This document shows, one piece after another, positions 56,688 through 64,000 of a stretch of DNA of 64,000 nucleotides. The DNA comes from Bathynomus jamesi (lineage: Eukaryota > Arthropoda > Malacostraca > Isopoda > Cirolanidae), in assembly GCA_023014485.1 (NCBI GenBank), contig JAJOZX010003210.1, positions 348,001 through 412,000 on the forward strand, in the 5' to 3' direction. The translations under genes were made by a program, and so were the position numbers. The notes under the pieces were generated by a model. The model saw only the letters and a program-made list of their open reading frames with translations. It ran no database searches and was not told the DNA's origin. Within the stretch, counting starts at the first letter, position 1. Each line of letters starts with the position of its first letter.

Positions 56688-57404
56688 ATGCCAAAAGCCA
56701 GGAGTTTATTTCGCTGTACAATAGTCTGCTAAAGGACAAACTTTAATCCAGTACGGTTTCTTCACTGTCTTGCGGCAGTACTGAACACAAATTCTCGTAA
56801 ATAATCAAAGTTGCAAAGCGATACTTTCGACAACTTTCGAGATTGTCTCACATCCTTCTCGGGGACAGGAATAAGTATTTTTATATATTTTCCGCGCATA
56901 AATTTAATAAATTAACTTAATTTAATTTAATTTCATTAACTGTGAAAGATTTAAGTGGATAAACAGCTTCGGTTTCAGAAAAAAGTTCGCCTAGAAACAT
57001 GAAATTTCTAAGAACATAAAAAATTTGTTTTGTTTTTTTAATTTGATTATTGTACCAAAAAAGAATAAAATATCGGGATAAAACCAACATTAATACCTTT
57101 TAATAACTTTTTATACTTTTTCAAAATTTCGTTTTTAAGCGACCCTTTTTCCGAAACTGGACATAAAGAGATAAATGGATAGATGTAATTAGATGGATAG
57201 ATATGATGTGAAATTTACGGTTAAATACACTAACTTTAACATCAGTTTAGCCCACAAGAGCTGAACAACAACAACAACAACCGTTCCGATTAATTTAGAG
57301 TTTATTTCAACTCGCTCCAGTTCTTGAGGAATTAAAATTAATTTAAAAATACTCCAAAAGATTGTTTTTTGTACTTTTGTTGACTCAAATTACGTGTATA
57401 TTTA
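56635..57404. other. (TA)n followed by AT-rich sequence, no gene
   Basis: (TA)n at 56634-56690, then non-coding sequence with AAC repeats near 57265-57282. Confidence 0.5.
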
Positions 57405-58029
57405 CAGGGTGTCCCAGAATTAACTATCTATTTCAATGAAATCGTACAAATTTTTTAAAAACACACTTTTATTTATGTTTATCATGTTTAATATGTGTTA
57501 AAAATGTATAAATTTCTAAATTTTTTTCATAATTTTATTTTCATAATTTTTTCATTATCCGGTCCAATGAAAGACCGTCTGAAGTCATAGAATGGCAAAG
57601 AGACTCTCCAAAAGTTAACGTGTGGCTTGGAATGACCAAATCCAAAATTTATGGCCCATTCTTCTTTGCGGGAGTAACTGTAACAGGTACCGTCTACCTT
57701 GATATGCTTCAGCAGTTTCTCGAACCACAGCTTCTTGATGATGGCATTCTTGATAATGTTGTGTTTCAACAAGATGGAGCACCATAAATTTTGGATTTGG
57801 TCATTCCAAGCCACACGTTAACTTTTGGAGAGTCTCTTTGCAATTCTATGACTTCAGACGGTCTTTCATTGGACCAGATAATGAAAAAATTATGAAAATA
57901 AAATTATGAAAAAATTTAGAAATTTATACATTTTTAACACATATTAAACATGATAAACATAAATAAAAGTGTGTTTTTAAAAAATTTGTCCGATTTCATT
58001 GAAATAATAGTTAATTCTGGGACACCCTG
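57405..58029. mobile_element. Mariner-derived foldback element 3
   Basis: CAGGGTGTCCCAGAATTAAC and its inverse, flanked by TA (57403-57404; 58030-58031). The arms 57405-57654 and 57784-58029 are about 247 bp and nearly perfect. The loop (57655-57783) encodes on the plus strand PFFFAGVTVTGTVYLDMLQQ then LDDGILDNVVFQQDGAP, the mariner catalytic segment. Confidence 0.9.
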
Positions 58030-58049
58030 TACAGTATATGTTACAGTCT

Positions 58050-58250
58050 TACGGACAAAGCTCGGCAATTGGACAATGCTAGTTTTGCCTGAACACATCG
58101 CGCATTGTCCTCCCTCAATTTGACAGAGCCCGAAATATATAAATAGTTTGAACTTTGACCAGCCCCACCTGGATAAGGTGCGTGCGGAATGTTCAAATGC
58201 ATTAGGTTAGGTTAAGTTAGGTTGTTAGGTTAGATTACATATATAATTAG

Positions 58251-58302
<52 letters not shown>

Positions 58303-58390
58303 GTGATTTCGGGCTGTCAAATGAGGGACGACAATGCGCGGTGTTCAGACAAAACGCGCATTGTCCAACTGCCGGGCTTTGTCCGTAACA
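58050..58390. mobile_element. MITE with 85-bp inverted arms around (TA)n
   Basis: TTACGGACAAAGCTCGGCAA and the inverse TGCCGGGCTTTGTCCGTAA end arms of about 85 bp (TTGGACAATGC, CATTGTC, TTTGACAG). The centre holds GGTTAGGTTAAGTTAGGTTG and a 43-bp (TA)n. Confidence 0.85.
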
Positions 58391-58718
58391 TATATATAAT
58401 ATACATAATAACTAGGCTTCGTATTTGTATGCTTTTACAAATTGCTAAATATGCATGCAAATATGCAACCAAAATGCTCGAAATATGCCTTAAATATGCT
58501 CTGTTTAAATAATCAATTAATCCCCTTACGAGTTAAATGTTATGATTTTGAAAGCATTTTAGGATTGAAAGATACAATATATGCATCACATTTATTCATT
58601 TGAGGATAAAACAAAACATATTTTGAAAAGAAATTCACTGGAAAATAAAGCAAAAAATGCAGTTGATACAGGAAAATGTGGGGAAAAGCCCTCTTCAAAC
58701 AAAATAACACAATATATA

Positions 58719-59280
58719 CAGGGTGCGCATAAGTCGCTTTACCGAGAATAATGAAATCACCTTGCGAAGAATAATATTTATTATTTATTACAGAAATTGT
58801 TCAAAGTGTCCTCCATCATGTTCAATACACACGTTACATCTTTGAACCACTGAACAACAAATAGCACGACGGTTACCAGCACGACACAGTTCTTTGTTAT
58901 TATTGAACGTCTCGAACTCTTGGCGTATCAGTCTTCATGTGATCGAAGTTCCAGGGTTTCTGGCCGTAGACTCTATCTTTGATTATACCCCACATGGAAT
59001 AATCAATGTGATGTGATTATTCAATGTGGGGTACAATCAAAGATAGAGACTACGGCCCGAAACCGTGGGACTTTGATCAGATGAAGACTTTGATACGCCA
59101 AGAGTTCAAGACGTTGAATAATAACAAAGAACTGTGTCGTGCTATTTGTTGTTCAGTGGTTCAAAGATGTAGTGTGTATCGAACATGATGGAGGACACTT
59201 TGAACAATTTCTGTAATAAATAATAAATATTATTCTTCACAAGGTGATTTCATTATTCTCGGTAAAGCGACTTATGCCAC
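58719..59280. mobile_element. Mariner-derived foldback element 4
   Basis: CAGGGTGCGCATAAGTCGCT starts it and its inverse (AGCGACTTATGCC) ends it. The arms are about 270 bp and meet at a central GTGGGGTATAATC / GATTATACCCCAC-type palindrome with almost no loop. The arm encodes NKELCRAICCSVVQRC, the C-terminal region of a mariner transposase. Confidence 0.9.
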
Positions 59281-59287
59281 TCTCTCT

Positions 59288-59425
59288 CTCAATAACCACG
59301 AAGAAAAAAGGAAACACAAAATGGTGCTCAAGCGCTTTCGTCTAATGACATCCTCAGTGTTCCTGAGGATGTCATTAGACGAAAGCCTTTGAGCACCATT
59401 CTGTTTCCGTTTTCCTTCGTGGTTA
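59288..59425. repeat. Long hairpin of a Penelope-like terminal repeat
   Basis: Arms of about 65 bp (AATAACCACGAAGAAAAAAG, CTCAAGCGCTTTCGTCTAATG and inverse) around GTGTTC. CTGAGGATGTC-ATTA-GACGAAA in the right arm, and inverted in the left, resembles the hammerhead core order. Confidence 0.8.
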
Positions 59426-59474
59426 TTTTCATCATAAATATTATTCACGTGTCACTTTCGTGAAATAATTTTCG

Positions 59475-59475
<1 letters not shown>

Positions 59476-59512
<37 letters not shown>

Positions 59513-59514
59513 AT
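59476..59514. repeat. (TA)n tract
   Basis: Alternating TA with one TATT interruption, inside the older hAT element. Confidence 0.95.
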
Positions 59515-59554
59515 AGCACAAGGAAATTATATCTACAAACAAACAGAGTTGCAC

Positions 59555-59990
59555 TTTATGACATCGTGATGCAATAAATGTTCGAAAACAAAGTTTAGTC
59601 TGTTGTCTCCAAGGATATTGTTTTTATTGCGAGAAAACTCTTTCAACATCACAAGACACTATTGGTACGTATTGTAACTTAAGAATGTCCGCAATATCAA
59701 GATTTCCAACAGTGTCATCGATGCTGCCAGCTTTGTTTTGCAGAATTTGACTTAGCTTTTTTAGTTGACTGTAACCGGGATATTTTAAAAGCACTAAACT
59801 CAGTTTTTTAATGAAATTTTTATATTCAAGGTTGTTCAAATCATCCACAAGTCCTTCTACTAGATCGACACCTCGACACTGCTCTTTAGCGAAAACCGTT
59901 TCTTCTCTAATTTCATGACCATTAGAACGAAAACTAATAATTTCATGATTATTTCCCAAATATGCATTTTAAACAAAAACCTAGAAATAT
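59555..59990 (-). pseudogene. hAT transposase C-terminus, second family
   Basis: The minus frame 59959-59624 reads LVEGLVDDLNNLEYKNFIKK, LLKYPGYSQLKKLSQILQNK, then ILKLQYVPIVSCDVERVFSQ, the hAT dimerisation signature. A frameshift follows, and remnants (KNNILGDNRLNFVFEHLLHH) continue to about 59555. It differs from the family of copies 1 and 2. Catalytic regions are missing. Confidence 0.8.
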
Positions 59991-60035
59991 GCACTTTCGC
60001 TCAAAAATGCTGAAAATATACATTTGCATATGCGC

Positions 60036-60098
<63 letters not shown>
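60036..60098. repeat. (TA)n tract
   Basis: Over 30 TA units, left border of the Penelope-like hairpin. Confidence 0.95.
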
Positions 60099-60099
<1 letters not shown>

Positions 60100-60279
60100 G
60101 GATGAATTTCACAATTAAACACGTGAAATCAATGAATGCTGCAAATCCACAAGGAAAAAGAAAAACGATTCTTAGGCCTTTCGTGTATTCAGAGCTACGT
60201 GTATTCAGAGCTACACCTCGTGTAGCTCTGAATATGCGAAAGGCCTTGGAATCGTTTTTCTTTTTCCTCGTGGTTTGCA

Positions 60280-60280
<1 letters not shown>
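60100..60280. repeat. Penelope-like terminal repeat as inverted hairpin
   Basis: CACAAGGAAAAAGAAAAACG and GGCCTTTCGTGTATTCAGAG are repeated inverted at 60215-60275. The CTGACGA box seen at 49848 is missing at the fold centre (CACCTCGTGTAGCTCTGAAT), so the ribozyme-like core is incomplete here. Confidence 0.8.

Positions 60281-60325
<45 letters not shown>
60281..60325. repeat. (TA)n tract
   Basis: Right border of the Penelope-like hairpin and left border of hAT copy 2. Confidence 0.95.
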
Positions 60326-60328
<3 letters not shown>

Positions 60329-61261
60329 TGATGTAGCGGATGTCATTTTTTTCACATCAGCGGATGCGGATGCGGATGAGGATGTTTGATTTCAACATCC
60401 GCGGATGCGGATGCGGATGTCTACATTTTCGTTATTTTTTAGGATATATTCGAGATTTGTTGTGTTTAACGTATGTAATAAGTTATTATATAGAGAGAGC
60501 TGTAGCTATAATGTAGTATAATTGATTAATTGTACAATAATTGCTGTACTTTTCTCTGAACATATAAAATAATATCAAGCATCTAACTAATATAGAAATC
60601 AATCAGTGAATTCGTCTGCAAATAAATTCGTTATATTTTGTTGAGTTTCAGCCACAATTAGAAACCGACCTCTTTCCCCAACCTCCACCCTTATAGAAAG
60701 AGATCTTTAATTAGCTTGATAACTATTTATATTAAGTTTAAAGTTTTTTTAGGCATATTTATAAATGAGTAATTAAAATAAAGTAAACTAAGATGTTCAT
60801 CGTTTAATGTTCAAACTTAATTATAGGAAGGTTGTGCTTAGGAACATTAATTTTTCTGCCTTTTCTGCTGCCAGTCTGTTTCTCTTTTCATCATATATTA
60901 ATCCAGCACTGCTAAATAATCTCTCGCTTGGTACGTTTGTTGGAGGACAGGCTAAATGTTTCCTTGCAAGTTTACTCAAGTATGGATAGATATTCTGCGT
61001 ATTTTTCCACCAACTAATAGGATTGTCACATGCAGCCAGGCGTTTTTCTTGGTGATAGCTCTCGATCATTTTTACTACATCTTTTGACATCGCGTAGGTC
61101 TCGTCATTGCTGCTTGACTCAAGAAACTGAGAGACAGATTCTGTGATAGATTTGCTTGTTGAAGGTGTTGGTTCTGTCACTGAAACTTTTATTCTTTTGG
61201 TGGGTGGCGAAGCGACAGATTCAAGAGATTGAAGCTCTTCAACTGCTTTGCCAAGTGATGG
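60326..61261 (-). mobile_element. hAT element copy 2, truncated
   Basis: It begins TAGTGATGTAG and is near-identical to copy 1 (53785 onward), apart from a roughly 55-bp deletion at 60664 and small indels. Identity ends abruptly at GCCAAGTGATG (61261), where polymerase-like sequence begins, so its right end is lost. Confidence 0.85.
60821..61180 (-). pseudogene. hAT transposase C-terminal domain, copy 2
   Basis: Same protein as 54310-54687 (MTEPTPSTSKSITESVSQFL start; SERLFSSAGLIYDEK) except for a 1-bp deletion near 60840 that changes the last residues (MFLSTTFL instead of MFLKHNLP). The near-identity implies recent activity. Confidence 0.85.
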
Positions 61262-62950
61262 GCGTACCCATAGGTTTTTGGCCCTGTTGATACAAACGAG
61301 TCGACGTATGCGATGTCTCCATACTCATCCTTGATCTCGTCAGTTAGCTCTCTGAGGAACTCCCCAATAGCGGGCATGTATTTACACTTCCTCGCTGTGA
61401 TATCACGCTATCTGTATCGTGCGTACAAAACCCTCCTCCCAAGAGATTGCAACAGGCCACAAAGTTTGACGCGTGCGCAGGCTGTTGTGAAGCTGGCTAC
61501 AGGAATGTTTATAACGCGTGAGGTATCTGTGGCCAATTCGGTATTGTTGCACTCTATTATGTAAGTATTACCTACATTCACAATCTCCATGACCTCTTTA
61601 TCGGGAGCGTTGGCATAATCCCAGACCTCACTATAAATTTGTGCCAAATGAACGTTCCCCTTCCCAGTATTCTGTGCAAATTTTCCCTTTTCCCCAAAGA
61701 CTGTTTAGGCACAACTTTGCACTAAAGCGCTTGCCAGGGTTCTTTACAATTTGAGTACGATCAAGCTATATACCTTCACGGTCACGGTAACGCTGAATAT
61801 AAGACGTTTTCTCATCTTCGATATCAACCCCGCCTCAACCTTATCCTTCAAAAATGCGTTTATATATGGTGTGAAAAGGTTGGGCAGCTTCAGAAACCTC
61901 CACACCTCATGTATCTTCATTATTCTATACCCATGGCGAACGGCTAGGGCCAGCTCAGGGCTTGTGTATACACATCTGATCTTACGCTGGTGGGGTGTGT
62001 GGTCACAATCACCATTGTTCTCTTCATGACATGTAGAACAGTGAATTTCATCACATTTATGCTTGAATTTTCCCCAATTATCCATCATATGAAACATACC
62101 ACATTCACAGATTCTCATTTTCCTGCACGTGCCAATTGATTTATGGAGCTCAAAACAGTTATTATTGAAAAATGTGCGTCTACACACATCACAATCCCTC
62201 TTCTCAGCTTCAACTACACGGCTTTCACATTTGGTGCTTTTACATTGCTCACATACCATGTGGAAATCTTTACAATGTTTCACTATATCATCCGCAAACT
62301 CGATACACCCCTTACACAAATCATGATGTCGTCCATATTTTCGACTTTTACAGTTTACAGTCTACAGCTAGTTTACGGGCACGCTCCACTACCGTAGGCA
62401 ACAAAATTTTTGTGGCCTGTGTATTTAGTACAGTAAACATACGAGCTAAGACTACTGCTATAAAGCCGCAGCCACGATCGACGTTTATATGCCGTCTATG
62501 AATAGCCTGAGAATTGAAGATAAGAGTATAAGGTGTGGCACTATGACCCGCAACACGGAATACACGATCAATATTTACCGTGAAGTTGTCCATATTGATG
62601 GTTATACTACTTTTAGAGGCTTGCATTATACGGCCTTATATATACTCTATATCTTCAGCTGCCAAACGTCTGAACGTTATTACTACCCAAAAATCATCTA
62701 CATCTCCATCATCTGACCCGAATCCGAAGGACAGCCTCGTCCTGGCTTCACGTTCGTCGCGGTTCTGAAGGGCAAACTCTACAATACGTTCAACTATGCG
62801 CCGTAGTCCGTGTTCAACACCATTGCTATACATGGATCTAGGATCAACCCTGACTATATACCGATTCCTAGTCAAGGCCGGGGTTTGGGTAGCGGTGCGC
62901 ACCAACTCGAATGTTATGCCATCCTCAACAGATCGGGGAACTGCTGTGGA
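61262..62950 (-). pseudogene. Polinton/adintovirus-type family B DNA polymerase remnant
   Basis: Minus-strand pieces, N to C: 62905-62636 (LTRNRYIVRVDPRSM), 62626-62348 (NIDRVFRVAGHSATPY), and a Cys-rich segment 62319-61970 (CEQCKSTKC, CDVCRRTFF, CRKMRICECG, CSTCHEE) typical of protein-primed viral/Polinton polymerases. A frame at 61647-61408 (VWDYANAPDKEVMEI, ASFTTACARVKLCGLLQSLG) follows. The metal-binding motif C near 61400 is split by a frameshift. After it, 61377-61262 ends at STGPKTYGYA. The palm 3' to this is missing, replaced by hAT copy 2. Several frames and stops make it inactive. In the live family it replicates the element from a protein primer. Confidence 0.75.
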
Positions 62951-63339
62951 GGATGTACCCGGAATTTAATAAGGGGTTATATTTGAGGAAAGTACTATTG
63001 TGGGGGTTGTTTCGTAAGACGTTGAGGGTTGGGGCTCTATTACTGGTGGTCTAACAACCGGCGCAATCCTGGCACGCTGTATACCTGACGTGGAGGGTTC
63101 TTCATTACGTCTCCGCTTTGAACTGGCGCGTGCTACAGGTGTCGTTGGTGAGGGCTCGTCGGCGGGATAGGTTCTGCAGCTGCACGGTCAACGGGCTCGT
63201 TTGTGATAGCGATGATGGGGTGCTGTACATCGTCGTCGTCATTCACGGTTCTGTGGAAGAAGAAAACAATATAAGGGTCATCACTTAAATATTTATTATA
63301 TTTTGTAAATGGCCCACTTAGGGGTGTGACGTGTTAGAA
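62951..63339. other. Region between the divergent polymerase and ATPase remnants
   Basis: Its minus-strand translation is Pro/Ser/Arg-rich with stops, perhaps a decayed polymerase N-terminal extension. No separate gene is recognised. Confidence 0.4.
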
Positions 63340-63760
63340 ATGGATTCTGTAGAAAAATTCAGGTTCACGAGCCCATCCACATGTATTATATCTAGCCCTA
63401 CAGGATGTGGTAAAACTGTGTTTATGCTTAAATCATTAAAGAAAAGGGGGAGATATTCTCAAAATTTTGCATAAAGTTATATGGTGCTATTCGACGTATA
63501 AATCAGTGTTCAACGAGTACTAAGAGGAAATCTTGTTCCACAAGGGGTCTATGACGTTAATTCGTTAAAGGGAAATGAACATACAGTCATTGTAATTGAT
63601 GACCTCATGTTGGAAATGGATAAACGTTTGCCGAGACATTTACAGTGTTCTCCCACTATCTTAACATATGCGTGTTCTTCATCAATCAGAATCTATTTTT
63701 CAAAAATAGATACATGCGCGATGTGTCGCTAAATACACAATCTAGTCTTATTCGCGCAAC
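63340..63760 (+). pseudogene. Polinton/adintovirus-type packaging ATPase remnant
   Basis: From the ATG at 63340 the frame reads MDSVEKFRFTSPST, then the Walker A motif SPTGCGKT (about 63394-63417). A frameshift near 63470 follows. TVIVIDDLMLEMD (63588 onward) is the Walker B region. Remnants end near 63760 with several stops. It points away from the polymerase, about 390 bp apart, a divergent layout. The live protein would power packaging of DNA into particles. No capsid, protease or integrase is visible before the window ends. Confidence 0.65.
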
Positions 63761-64000
63761 CTAGAGATGTGTCACAAATTGGAGTATAGTCGACCTAGTT
63801 TTAGCCGTTTAAGGTGATAATGATTTAATTGTATGCAACGATTGATTAAGGCAATGACTGACTGATTACTTATTAATGAAAGGCTATTTGAGTAGATCCA
63901 CCATACTATTGGAAGTGACCGAAATGGCAGCGAGGGTCACCAGCTTGATTTACGCTCAAGCAAATTAATGTTAAGGTTATAAAAGACACCTTATGGGTTT
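63761..64000. other. Right edge, no gene seen
   Basis: AT-rich with no open frame above noise. Confidence 0.4.

Larger units (their letters stand above)
58412..60034 (-). mobile_element. Older hAT element carrying later insertions
   Basis: AAATATGCA repeats are concentrated at both ends (58440-58500 and 59955-60030), left edge TAGGCTTCGTATTTGTATGC. It contains the transposase C-terminus (59555-59990), a mariner foldback (58719-59280) and a hairpin (59288-59425). Confidence 0.55.

Noticed and set aside
54310..61180. A multicopy host gene with a hAT-derived domain
   Set aside because: Both copies lie within TAGTGATGTAG inverted ends and lack upstream exons, so they are element copies, not domesticated genes.
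1..64000. CRISPR arrays, rRNA genes, bacterial operons, attachment sites or origins
   Set aside because: No regularly spaced identical repeats with unique spacers, no rRNA-like blocks, and the content is eukaryotic (introns, arthropod-type transposons).

Overview
The window reads as intergenic or repeat-dominated DNA from an arthropod, most likely a crustacean (possibly a decapod). The reasons are long (TA)n, (GA)n and (CA)n microsatellites, TTAGG-like motifs, mariner/Tc1 ends of the arthropod CAGGGTG type, CR1- and jockey-like retrotransposons, Penelope-like ends and a Polinton/adintovirus-type remnant. I see no convincing single-copy host gene, rRNA or CRISPR. Almost every long open frame belongs to a mobile element, and most are broken. 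The taxonomic call is inference from repeat content only.

Layout. 1-4.2 kb: the end of a transposon of 'family A' inserted in a Tc1-like gene that also carries a 94-bp TTAA-flanked insert, then a mariner foldback. 4.5-12.0 kb: a large cellular-type transposon gene ('family C') split by a 667-bp MITE and by a complete 2.8-kb element ('family B'). 12.0-22.1 kb: three CR1-like retrotransposon pieces around an internally deleted family A element (13117-15349) with about 375-bp inverted arms. 22.1-25.8 kb: an intron-containing transposase of a family common in invertebrates ('family D') with a Tc1 element inside its intron. 26-29 kb: no gene, foldback repeats. 29.1-33.2 kb: a nearly full-length non-LTR retrotransposon whose protein starts with a 2A-like GDIKTNPGP motif. 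33.3-38.2 kb: MITEs, a hAT remnant and a solo-LTR-like block. 38246-43894: a 5.65-kb family A element with TAGGGTGCCAC ends and a perfect 8-bp target duplication, carrying a second family B copy. It interrupts an unrecognised open frame that resumes in frame beyond it. 45.8-51.1 kb: nested mariners, a Penelope-like element with GIY-YIG remnant, and a tRNA-like sequence. 51.4-61.3 kb: foldback elements, two near-identical hAT copies, a second solo-LTR-like block and an older hAT. 61.3-63.8 kb: decayed family-B DNA polymerase and packaging-ATPase remnants of a Polinton/adintovirus-type element.

Five structural themes stand out. Nested insertions can be dated relative to each other because removing them restores target frames. 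Four unrelated mariner families have the same inverted-duplication (snap-back) architecture. Two new-looking DNA transposon families can be defined by coding region, termini and target duplication together: A with 8-bp duplication, B with CAC termini and 3-bp duplications. One AT-rich module recurs inside elements with different termini. Many copies are bordered by (TA)n tracts. The family letters A-D are labels for this window, not established names.
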